IMG/VR virus record: IMGVR_UViG_3300021375_000041
Coordinates: 1 to 49,938 of that record
DNA length: 49,938 nucleotides
Reading direction: 5' to 3' (one strand)
From: a virus
Shown here one piece after another: positions 43,201-49,938 of this stretch (the first letter of the stretch is position 1; every line of letters begins with the position of its first letter). The notes beneath the pieces are model-generated. The model searched no databases, was not told where the DNA came from, and saw only the letters and a list, made by a program, of their open reading frames with translations. The position numbers and the translations under genes were made by a program.

Positions 43201-44918
43201 TACTAGCCTTAGTAGGATTATCACCCGAAGACAGAGGAACTCCTGCGGCTGTAACAACCATAAATGATTATTTTAATACAGCACTTGCAGACCCAAATGC
43301 TACTCCAGGTTTCGCAGTTTCAGAAGCCGAAGTTGCAATGTACCAGATTGCTGTTGGGGCAGACTTGAATGTTACTGGACACAATCCGGCAGATATAAAG
43401 AAAATAACAGATAAGATAAACCTTGAGAGAACTGCTGAAGAAATTATTACAGAAATTAATAACGGAACATACGATTCTAAGCCATTGGGATTTGCTGCCG
43501 CGGCAGCCGTTGATTCGACAAGTGAGAAAAAACTTCTAACAGGAGAAAAACCATTAGTTAATGATGGCACAGATGGTTTACTAATTAATATTCCAACTTA
43601 CACATGGTCAGAAAAACTGTACAGAGACCAAATAAATTATCCGAACTCAAATAATGACTGGAAAACAACTCATTGGTTTGAAGAATATGTAGACAAAACA
43701 GTAGCGGCAGAAAAATCATTTCAAACTGAATCTAAACTCTTAGAAGTAAAACCCATTGTTGCAAATTCGCTTACTATGGAAGAAGCAAGTGATGTACAGA
43801 TTTTAACTGATAAGTATAATCGTATTATGAACGATGCTTATATAAAGGCTTCCGGCGCACACCAGGCGAAAGAACAAGAATGGCTTGACTCTACAGTTAA
43901 AGCACTAGATGAGAAAATTATAGAAGAAGAAATTGTAGTATCAGATGATGTGAGAAATGCGATGAACCTTAAGGCAGCCGCTCAAATCAGAGCCGCATCA
44001 ACACTTGAGTTAGTCACAGACGAAGAATTTTCTGAATTAGAAGATTTAGCAGATGCAATAAATGGAATAGTTGACCACACTGTGACTAGTGATAGAGGAG
44101 ATATATCAGATGCAATACAAGTTGGAAAACTACAAGGAGAGTTACTTACATCAACTTTGAGACAAAATGAGATTAATGCAACTTCGTATTATTTTGACCC
44201 TAGCCATAGATTAACAGATTCAATAACATTAGAAGTACTAGAAACAGAGGCCGCTATCGCATCACTTACTTTACCAAGTGAAGTGACTACTTCGGTAGCA
44301 GTAACTTCAAATGGCGGTACTACAGAAAAAGTTCACATAAAAAATCCAGTTGACCAGATTGATGTTGATAACGCACCAATATTAGTTGGAACAGATTCAT
44401 ACTTAAATTCCGGTATAGATGTTGTGCTTCCTTCAAGCGTAGATGCAGAATCGATTAGTGCTGGAATTGAACCTAGTCGTGTTGGCGCTGGAGTTGGTTA
44501 CGAATATGCAAAGGCTAATCCGGATAAAGTAGTACAATATAAAGAGGCTTTAAAAATTTACACAGCAATCACAGATTGGGAAAATGGACCTAGAGTTGAA
44601 GTAGTAGACGATAACGGCATAATGCATACAGTACTAGATTATAATAACTTAGCACCGATTACATATACAGACGCAAATGGAGTATCACAAACAATTAGTG
44701 ACCCTAGTAACTTCTTTGGCGTGTACACAATGACATACAACGATATGAATCCATCGTACTTAGCAGACTACGACATCCTAAAAGAAAAAGTTGCTGATTT
44801 ATTTCCGGCAATTAAATCTGGCCAAGAGAAGTCAGTTGATGCCAGAATAAACACGAATACTCCGTTATTGATTACAATCAAAGCAAATAAATTTTATATA
44901 GACGCAACGTCACCGTAA
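40251..44918 (+). CDS. Giant baseplate hub protein (gp27-like core plus long extension), 1555 aa
   Basis: The N-terminal half (about residues 1-440) has beta-rich hub-like parts, including NKIYHYLFTGKNDQILDFNI, a pattern of hub proteins. The segment AISNNFSQGLFTQTLTMVRE (about 785-805) resembles the closing strands of a gp27-type hub domain. Between them lies a coiled-coil stretch (about 450-620). From about 840 to the end the protein is helical, with a final beta part, and I recognise nothing there. It lies directly before gp5, where a gp27-like partner is expected; T4 gp27 has only 391 aa. The hub role is inference; the extension may contribute to tail tip or fibre attachment. Confidence 0.5.
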   Translation: MNNSQASSLNELIDSNDFFENPLDVYESYTYTLEWFVVDREADIRYQEFGESLNVQTVVNDGWPGPEDVKITIAKTGVTTEFNIVDLTVDAQGAGIASSSKLAGTATYLEFSVVEVGETSLNDNLQNAVALCGWRGVDSAHYYMKINFIGVKPDGSTVKMPQTKVLTFTLQKVTRLSSTTDARGTSTVLQGTILNDTVIGNKSSVSKTEGTFTYIVGENLYDTLGVTEDTDGTPKEGSFIDELNKNTKRKHPLLVEDLQNTYRITMSKQFKELIKDSTMSGVTADTIKNMKPPMANQVGQVLPLLSIFKIIDDIVLNTLKIKEELTEDNSKRSKVYKIIPWIVPKKKGFNPITGTMAYNVEFFIDYEKNLITQNSLDETVKIKEFGTTFKELLEEQHVNKIYHYLFTGKNDQILDFNITQDQYLAKTYSVPSDWYAYQNIIKADTVEGNELLENFKNILNKSQEQQKELEKLLIKADENYQASLKSLQEYDNDTFRGSLEQAYAQTLGPQSGDRAAVLLKQLTNEFFKGKSIDQIQTEILALQGEDGSYPILADQIEERKKLKEIIEKERVKLNSQKNINKVQSESVDSQYKDYISSAVYVTGEERWNNGVKQNAQKILSGAKNKNSKNIILLEELDDDVLSKLSNDDFESVIKSQANNPIIYNSVLRASADPDFVPTIKSTDPENLALARAKYYESKGASVSMINASMVIKGDPHWLEGYLPPKVLKEEFGDVGAVSKKGYSMLTSNNGYNYLILKSGKADGTDLYDNVLKTDMLTHLYCVTAISNNFSQGLFTQTLTMVRETRFDTVTSFTPTIGPPLEEKGDKNTNLLTVDDYNRIANEKLFALAEQVEAENEASKLKARNEIEALQNNIGMDKNSELFVTEPDGSITILSSPLGAEVDKRMKKTVDSATDDLEDTVDILSSNPANPSGKLGYHQAPALDFMVRRNNALDTLENWESLGKSCASGKSPGSCTALEETRNGVLALVGLSPEDRGTPAAVTTINDYFNTALADPNATPGFAVSEAEVAMYQIAVGADLNVTGHNPADIKKITDKINLERTAEEIITEINNGTYDSKPLGFAAAAAVDSTSEKKLLTGEKPLVNDGTDGLLINIPTYTWSEKLYRDQINYPNSNNDWKTTHWFEEYVDKTVAAEKSFQTESKLLEVKPIVANSLTMEEASDVQILTDKYNRIMNDAYIKASGAHQAKEQEWLDSTVKALDEKIIEEEIVVSDDVRNAMNLKAAAQIRAASTLELVTDEEFSELEDLADAINGIVDHTVTSDRGDISDAIQVGKLQGELLTSTLRQNEINATSYYFDPSHRLTDSITLEVLETEAAIASLTLPSEVTTSVAVTSNGGTTEKVHIKNPVDQIDVDNAPILVGTDSYLNSGIDVVLPSSVDAESISAGIEPSRVGAGVGYEYAKANPDKVVQYKEALKIYTAITDWENGPRVEVVDDNGIMHTVLDYNNLAPITYTDANGVSQTISDPSNFFGVYTMTYNDMNPSYLADYDILKEKVADLFPAIKSGQEKSVDARINTNTPLLITIKANKFYIDATSP

Positions 44919-44927
44919 GGAAAAAAC

Positions 44928-46241
44928 ATGGCAACTAATACATTAGGAAATATACTTCATAAACAGAAAAAGTCAGAATCGTCTCCGATTTTAGACAATT
45001 TATCTAAAGGTATATACAAAGCGGTAACTGTTCTTCAGAATCCTACTACGAAAGAAGTGTACATTGACCCAGAGGGTCGTGGTAGACTTGCCGCTTATAT
45101 CCCGGCACTTGGTGGCGACCCATCTGACCCACTATTCTTTCATTATGCTGGACCTTATGGTGGCTCAGTCAAAGAAGGCAATTATGGTTTCTTTGGTACA
45201 CCCGTCGGAGAAGCAGTAACTATTTTAGTTTGTTTCACAGAGGGCGGTAATGCAACCGAAGGATATTGGTTTGCAGTAGCACAAGATATTCCCGATGTTG
45301 TATCTGGCGGTCCAGCAGGTAAGGCTAAAGTTACCGGAGACGGACAAGGCGAAAGTGAATTTGAAAATGTTGCCGCTAGTAAAACAGCATATCGAACACT
45401 TGGTGAGGCAGCGAATACAAGAGAAGAAGAACAAGAAAATAATCCAAGAAATAAAGTATTGGCAGACCAAGGAACATACACTGATACATTAAGAGGAACA
45501 TCTACTGCTTCTCCACATAGAGATGCTAAGTATGAATTACCACAAGAGAATAAAGTAGTTGGATTTAAAACACCGGGTGGTGGTTCTTTGTATATAGATG
45601 ACGGCAGTGTTAACGATGACGGAACTATTCATCCAGAACAAATAAGAATGACAACAGCCTCCGGCTCATGTCTGGTATTAGATGGTGCAAACGATTTTGT
45701 CTATGTAATAAATAGTACCGGAACTGGTTGGATAGAACTTGGAGCAGGTGGTGAAATAAATGCATATGCATCGGGTTCAATGAATATGCGAACCGAAAAA
45801 GATTTTAATATTCGAGCCGACAAAAATATAAACATAGAAGCGGGTGAAAATATTCATATGCATAGTGTTAAAGGTGATACTAAAATTAACTCAGGCTCAG
45901 ATGAAGACGGAAGCACAGGCGAAATACATTTAAGAAGTAAAGGTAATCAGTTTTTACAAAGTGAATCTGGAATGAATATTAATATCGGAGTAAACTGTAT
46001 AGTAACAACTGGTGGAAAATTACATTTGAATGGCCCTCTTGCTCCAGAATCAGAACTCATCTTAGTTGGCTCTATGCCAGATATGCAAGCCTTAGAAACT
46101 ACAGAATTGAACAATACGATTCTATCTGAAATGCCAACACACGAACCTTTTATTCGACCACACGCTACTAAACTTTCCACTAGTGAATTTGCAATTTCAT
46201 CTGCAAGTGAAGATGGCTTAAAGAATATGGACAAAGCATGA
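44928..46241 (+). CDS. 5: Baseplate hub spike protein gp5 without lysozyme domain
   Basis: Central spike of the baseplate. Residues about 30-130 form the gp5/VgrG OB-fold (GRGRLAAYIPALGGDPSDPL, then GNYGFFGTPVGEAVTILVCF), and residues about 240-400 the repetitive beta-helix spike (GSMNMRTEKDFNIRADKNIN, then IEAGENIHMHSVKGDTKI). The lysozyme domain that T4 gp5 carries between these parts is absent; residues 130-230 are a polar linker. A lysozyme-like protein is instead encoded by the next gene, which overlaps by 4 bp (ATGA). Length 437 aa against 575 in T4. Confidence 0.88.
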   Translation: MATNTLGNILHKQKKSESSPILDNLSKGIYKAVTVLQNPTTKEVYIDPEGRGRLAAYIPALGGDPSDPLFFHYAGPYGGSVKEGNYGFFGTPVGEAVTILVCFTEGGNATEGYWFAVAQDIPDVVSGGPAGKAKVTGDGQGESEFENVAASKTAYRTLGEAANTREEEQENNPRNKVLADQGTYTDTLRGTSTASPHRDAKYELPQENKVVGFKTPGGGSLYIDDGSVNDDGTIHPEQIRMTTASGSCLVLDGANDFVYVINSTGTGWIELGAGGEINAYASGSMNMRTEKDFNIRADKNINIEAGENIHMHSVKGDTKINSGSDEDGSTGEIHLRSKGNQFLQSESGMNINIGVNCIVTTGGKLHLNGPLAPESELILVGSMPDMQALETTELNNTILSEMPTHEPFIRPHATKLSTSEFAISSASEDGLKNMDKA

Positions 46242-46870
46242 TATACAAAAAGAAAAAAGGCTCATTACTAAACTATATACAGATGCCTCTAAATGTTATA
46301 ACCTCAACTGGAACCTATCTAGGAACAGGATATGATGCGAATGATAACCCATCATATATACTTTCTCACATAAGAGTTAACCTTGAAAACGTGTCAGATT
46401 TAACTTTCTCATCTATGAGCAAGGATGCTATTATATTAGATAATAAGCCAACAATTACTATTAAAAATAACATAGTTGGATATAATTATAAAATATCTGA
46501 TACTGAAATAAATTATGGTTATATTACGGTCGCATCTACCCGAATAGATATCACAACCAATAAGATAACAAAAGGAATGGCAGAATTTATCTTAGAAAAA
46601 CAACTAAGAAATATAGGAAATATATTAGCGAAATTTATTAAAGTAAAAATATCACAACCACATTATGACGCATTATTATATTATTTCTTTAATGAAGGCG
46701 TTGATACTATAGAACATAGTGCTATTATTAAACTTATAAACGCACAAGACTGGTATTCAATAACAGACGAGATTCAAAACGGTATAACGAAAAATGGTAA
46801 AATAAATGAAAGGCTAACTCAGAAGAAAATTAAAACTGCAAAACTTTTCAGTTATGTTCCTGGATTTTAA
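46238..46870 (+). CDS. Degenerate GH24 (phage lysozyme) fold protein
   Basis: From about residue 75 the sequence follows the GH24 lysozyme layout: [10 protein letters not shown] in place of [21 protein letters not shown] in place of IT...[25 protein letters not shown] in place of L.Q..FDAL.SF.FN.G, and [12 protein letters not shown] in place of STLL..LN..... However, the catalytic Glu has no counterpart at the expected position, the His of GYGH is Tyr, and the Asp/Thr positions are changed, so hydrolysis is doubtful. The first 70 residues are not recognised. It overlaps gp5 by ATGA, which suggests a detached, possibly non-catalytic version of the gp5 lysozyme domain. Confidence 0.6.
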   Translation: MIYKKKKGSLLNYIQMPLNVITSTGTYLGTGYDANDNPSYILSHIRVNLENVSDLTFSSMSKDAIILDNKPTITIKNNIVGYNYKISDTEINYGYITVASTRIDITTNKITKGMAEFILEKQLRNIGNILAKFIKVKISQPHYDALLYYFFNEGVDTIEHSAIIKLINAQDWYSITDEIQNGITKNGKINERLTQKKIKTAKLFSYVPGF

Positions 46871-47457
46871 CGTTTATCTATAACTTTATCTGCAAGACCA
46901 AACGCAACCGTTTCTTCAGCAGACATAAAGTTGTCTCGCTCCATCGCTTCAGTTAATTCTTCAAATGTCTTTCCAGCAGTGTTATGTGTTACATAAATTC
47001 CAGTCAATCGTTCTTTCATCTTAAGAATTTCTTTAACTTGAATTTCCATATCAGTTGCTTGTCCGCCTGCACCACCACTTGGTTGATGAATCATTGTGCG
47101 ACTGTTTGGCAATACGTGTCGTTTTCCTTTAGCACCCGCCTGGGCAAGTAATGAACCCATAGAACACGCTTGTCCCATCACTGTAGTTGCTACTGGAGAA
47201 GTGATAAACTGCATAGTATCATATATTGCCATACCAGATGTAACTGCTCCACCGGGAGAATTGATATAAAAATGTATATCTTTGTCTGAATTCTCTGCTT
47301 CTAAGAACAATAACTGGGCACAAATCAAGTCCGCCTGATAGTCATTCACTTCGCTAGTTAGAAATATAACTCTTTCTTTTAATAAACGAGAGAAAATATC
47401 GTAACTACGCTCTCCATTTGCTGATTGGTCAACGACCATTGGTACTAAATTTGGCAT
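46867..47457 (-). CDS. clpP: ClpP-type serine protease
   Basis: Proteolytic subunit of Clp protease. Complete triad: S99 in [10 protein letters not shown]124 in [11 protein letters not shown] and D175 in [15 protein letters not shown] (67-70) forms the oxyanion region, and the length (196 aa) is that of a bacterial ClpP without long propeptide. It could assemble with host ClpX/ClpA to redirect proteolysis, or act in virion maturation; both are inference. It lies alone on the minus strand inside the plus-strand baseplate operon and overlaps the end of the lysozyme-like gene by 4 bp. A TATAAATA motif overlaps a weaker TTGACT-N18-TATAAA promoter upstream. Confidence 0.93.
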   Translation of the reverse strand: MPNLVPMVVDQSANGERSYDIFSRLLKERVIFLTSEVNDYQADLICAQLLFLEAENSDKDIHFYINSPGGAVTSGMAIYDTMQFITSPVATTVMGQACSMGSLLAQAGAKGKRHVLPNSRTMIHQPSGGAGGQATDMEIQVKEILKMKERLTGIYVTHNTAGKTFEELTEAMERDNFMSAEETVAFGLADKVIDKR

Positions 47458-47487
47458 CAGATGTTATCCTTGTTGTATTATTACTGT

Positions 47488-47519
47488 TATTTATATGTAT
47501 AATAACACTATTAAGTCAA
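47488..47519 (-). promoter_or_regulatory. Composite promoter of clpP
   Basis: Late TATAAATA (47488-47495) overlaps a sigma70-like TTGACT (47514-47519)-N18-TATAAA (47490-47495) on the minus strand. Confidence 0.45.
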
Positions 47520-47553
47520 AAAGTCAATACTAAAACTACGAATATTATGTCCA

Positions 47554-47562
47554 GATAAATAC
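47554..47562 (+). promoter_or_regulatory. Late promoter motif before gp25
   Basis: GATAAATAC on the plus strand, 32 bp upstream of the gp25 ATG; restarts baseplate transcription after clpP. Confidence 0.65.
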
Positions 47563-47593
47563 ATTAAAGATAAACTACAGAGAAAATAAAGTT

Positions 47594-47950
47594 ATGCCAT
47601 TATTCACTGGTTTTAGTACCAAAAATAAAAATGCAATAAATCACGTACTGTCTGGCAAGGACTTGGTGATTGAAGACATTATGAACCATATTATGACACG
47701 TAAAGGTGAACGAGTAATGTTGCCTAATTACGGGTCAATTATACACGATATGTTATTTGAACCGCTAACTGATGAAACTACTGAGTTAATTGAAGAAGAT
47801 TTAACAAACATCATAAATGATGACCCGAGATGTAATTTCGTTAGCATCGATATTACAGACTCGGACCACACAATAAGTGCTAAATTAAGACTCGATATAC
47901 TGCCCGAAAATGAGACAGTAGAATTGAGTATTGATTTAGACAGAGAATAA
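47594..47950 (+). CDS. 25: Baseplate wedge protein gp25
   Basis: Sheath-initiating wedge protein with the conserved gp25-like lysozyme-derived fold. Characteristic segments are DLVIEDIMNHIMTRKGERVM, followed by LPNYGS and FEPLTDETTELIEEDLTNII. At 118 aa it is close to T4 gp25 (132 aa). It is followed by gp6 after 13 bp, the common 25-6 order of marine T4-like phages. Confidence 0.92.
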   Translation: MPLFTGFSTKNKNAINHVLSGKDLVIEDIMNHIMTRKGERVMLPNYGSIIHDMLFEPLTDETTELIEEDLTNIINDDPRCNFVSIDITDSDHTISAKLRLDILPENETVELSIDLDRE

Positions 47951-47963
47951 TAGAGAGAATAAT

Positions 47964-49938
47964 ATGAGCCAAGAACGCACAGACAATCTATTCGCAAGTG
48001 AGAGTTGGACAACAGTATATACTGCATTTACCAACGTTAGCCTCAAAGCATATGATTTCGATACTATAAGAGAAGCCCTATTAGCATATATAGGACAAAC
48101 TTATCCTGATAAATTTAACGACTTTATTGCAAGTTCAGAATTCATTGCGATTCTCGATTTAGTTGCGTATCTAGGACACAGTTTATCATATCGTTTAGAT
48201 ATGAATACCCGTGAAAACTTTATGGATACTGCTGAACGTAGAGCAAGTATTCTACAAATGGCAAAAACTCTAGGTTATAATAAGACACGCCCAATCAACG
48301 CAAAGGGCTTTATGAAGATTACGAGTTTGTCTACTGACGAGCCAGTATTTGATAATTTGGGTATCTCTTTGTCAGGAAAGACTGTAAACTGGAATGACAG
48401 CAATGATATAGATTGGTATGAAAACTTTATTAGTGTTCTAAATTCAGCATTTTCTGCCACAACTAAAATTCAAAATCCTACATCTACGCTAAATGTGGCA
48501 GAAGTTGACCACTCATTGTATGAGGTAAATGAAACGTCAGCAACAAAAAATATAAATTATACATTTTCTGCAAACGTTGATGGAAAAACTAGAAACTTTG
48601 AAGCGGTTCGTGTAGCATTAGACACAACAAAAACTAGAATAGAAGAAGATGAACCAAATCTTCAAAACAACTTTACGATTATTAACAGAAACGACAATTT
48701 GGGTTCTGCTAGTGACCGAACTGGATTCTTTGTTTACGCCGTTTCGGGCACATTAGGGTTCAAAGATTTCTCTTACGATACCAAACTTTCTAATAGAATA
48801 GAGCCAATAACTGAAAACAACATCTCTAACTCAGATGTTTGGATTCAGAAAATTGATTCAAATAGAAATTATATGTCGTCTGTTGTAAAAGTAGACAACG
48901 AAACAAGAGAGACCGCAATATATAATAGTTTACGAACTGGTTCTGGAGACTTAGTAAGTATAAACTCAGCAGACAATAACGCAATTGCTCTACATTATCC
49001 AGATGGAGTATTTGGAAACGCTGCCTACGGCAACTACAGAACTTGGTACAGAGTAGTAGATAATGATAATTTTTCTGTAAATGCTAATGATATTTCTAAC
49101 GCAACTATAACAATTCCATACACTGGCAGTGATAACAGAACTTATAGATTAACGCTTACATTTTCAAGCACAAGAGATTTTAGTGAAAACTTTTCAGGAG
49201 AAACATACTCCAGTGTACGCAGAATAGCACCTAGAAGTTATTATGCACAAGATAGAATGGTCAATGCACAAGATTATAATGTATATCCATTAACTCTCGG
49301 AAATAATGTCGTTAATAAAGTTAAAGCAGTGAACACTTCATTTGCTGGCAACTCTCGTTTCTATGAGATGGATGATGTTTTAGGACACCACTCTAACTTG
49401 AACATAACTGGCTCTGACGGAAGCGTATTTGTAGAAGATGAACCAATATCTGTTTCATTAAGTTACAATAAAGCAAAAGCAAACACTGATAACTTTATAC
49501 GAAATGATATAGCAGGTGTATTAAAACATCCAAGTCTTTTTAATAAATTCCTTCATACGAACCGACTTAACGCACAAGTAGTTGTGCCACAAACAGGAAA
49601 CAGTTATACAATTAGTAGCACTGACGGAACAACTATAATAGGAACCAGCATGGCTGACCTCGTATATGTTGGAGACAGTATTAAATTACAGACATCATCA
49701 GGAACAATAATCTGGGCAGATGTAAAATCGGTATCAAGCACAACTTATACATTAAATAAACTAATATCAGAGGCTGGTGAAATAAAATCAATTGTACGAG
49801 GATTTAGAACAAAATTCAAGGCTACTGATTTCGTTGGTCAAGGAATAGGAGCAATTAAAAGTAAAATTGACCCTAACACTGAGACCTTTACTTTATACTA
49901 CACATATGCGAGTAGTGTATGGGGCTGGTCACTAACAC
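47964..49938 (+). CDS. 6: Baseplate wedge protein gp6, C-terminus beyond window
   Basis: Main wedge ring protein of the baseplate. The N-terminus MSQERTDNLFASESWTTVYT, then AFTNVSLKAYDFDTIREALL and FIASSEFIAILDLVAYLGHS, is typical of gp6; later segments such as RRIAPRSYYAQDRMVNAQDY, followed by NVYPLTLG, also match the J-type baseplate proteins. The frame stays open for 658 codons to the right window edge, about the length of T4 gp6 (660 aa), so the marine version is probably longer. Starts 13 bp after gp25. Confidence 0.92.
   Translation, partial: MSQERTDNLFASESWTTVYTAFTNVSLKAYDFDTIREALLAYIGQTYPDKFNDFIASSEFIAILDLVAYLGHSLSYRLDMNTRENFMDTAERRASILQMAKTLGYNKTRPINAKGFMKITSLSTDEPVFDNLGISLSGKTVNWNDSNDIDWYENFISVLNSAFSATTKIQNPTSTLNVAEVDHSLYEVNETSATKNINYTFSANVDGKTRNFEAVRVALDTTKTRIEEDEPNLQNNFTIINRNDNLGSASDRTGFFVYAVSGTLGFKDFSYDTKLSNRIEPITENNISNSDVWIQKIDSNRNYMSSVVKVDNETRETAIYNSLRTGSGDLVSINSADNNAIALHYPDGVFGNAAYGNYRTWYRVVDNDNFSVNANDISNATITIPYTGSDNRTYRLTLTFSSTRDFSENFSGETYSSVRRIAPRSYYAQDRMVNAQDYNVYPLTLGNNVVNKVKAVNTSFAGNSRFYEMDDVLGHHSNLNITGSDGSVFVEDEPISVSLSYNKAKANTDNFIRNDIAGVLKHPSLFNKFLHTNRLNAQVVVPQTGNSYTISSTDGTTIIGTSMADLVYVGDSIKLQTSSGTIIWADVKSVSSTTYTLNKLISEAGEIKSIVRGFRTKFKATDFVGQGIGAIKSKIDPNTETFTLYYTYASSVWGWSLT

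Noticed and set aside
1-49938. CRISPR arrays, tRNA genes, integrase or attachment sites
   Set aside because: No evenly spaced direct repeats with unique spacers, no cloverleaf with T-arm sequence, and no recombinase gene were seen.

Overview
The window is a contiguous piece of a lytic, T4-type marine myovirus genome (low G+C, roughly 36% by eye). It carries recognisable homologues of T4 gp1, 5, 6, 13, 14, 15, 18, 20, 21, 22, 23, 25, 26/51, 46, 47, 48/54, 53 and 55. The compact structural proteins, a gp5 without lysozyme insert, fibres built from repeated 'TLTNKT' and 'YADLAERY' modules, and genes of PhyH, Nudix, ClpP, SDR and DUF1289 type are typical of pelagic T4-like phages (cyanophage/pelagiphage relatives). 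The host cannot be read from the sequence. I saw no tRNA, photosystem gene or integrase.

Layout. 1-5139 (minus): tail sheath gp18 (cut by the window edge), dNMP kinase gp1, a DUF1289 protein, neck protein gp13, an unknown protein and a PhyH-type dioxygenase. 5238-8818 (plus): neck gp14, tail-sheath terminator gp15, a Nudix hydrolase and an unknown protein. 8832-9115: a stand-alone structured RNA with its own sigma70 promoter and terminator. 9139-22730 (minus): four large fibre-like proteins (610, 1543, 779 and 1037 aa) with two small proteins between them. 22855-29197 (minus): the head module in T4 order, gp20 - two small proteins - gp67-like - gp21 - gp22 - gp23. 29261-31327 (minus): probable tape measure. 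31449-32512 (plus): gp26 with a -1 frameshift extension (gp51). 32540-33060: a large ornate RNA followed by a GIY-YIG nuclease gene. 33917-34095 (minus): a small RNA. 34152-39195 (minus): recombination and late-transcription operon gp55-gp47-SDR-gp46-58-aa protein-methyltransferase. 39349-49938: baseplate genes gp48/54, gp53, giant hub protein, gp5, lysozyme-like protein, (clpP on minus), gp25 and gp6 (cut by the window edge).

Regulation. Two promoter classes are readable. Seven sigma70-type promoters have a perfect TTGACA, 17-18 bp spacing and usually an extended -10; they precede gp1, the 436-aa protein, gp20, gp55 and the three RNA loci. A separate motif close to GATAAATAC, the T4 late-promoter type, precedes most virion genes and fits the presence of the late sigma factor gp55.

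The most interesting content is RNA and coding tricks rather than new enzymes: (i) three non-coding RNA loci sharing one promoter design; (ii) the minus-strand RNA exposes a CU-rich 20-nt loop that can pair over about 19 bp with the ribosome-binding region of the 233-aa gene at 8117; (iii) a complete -1 frameshift cassette (A AAT TTT, 6-nt spacer, GC-rich stem) joins gp26 and gp51; (iv) I found no GATC and no AGCT anywhere in the window, on a by-eye scan.
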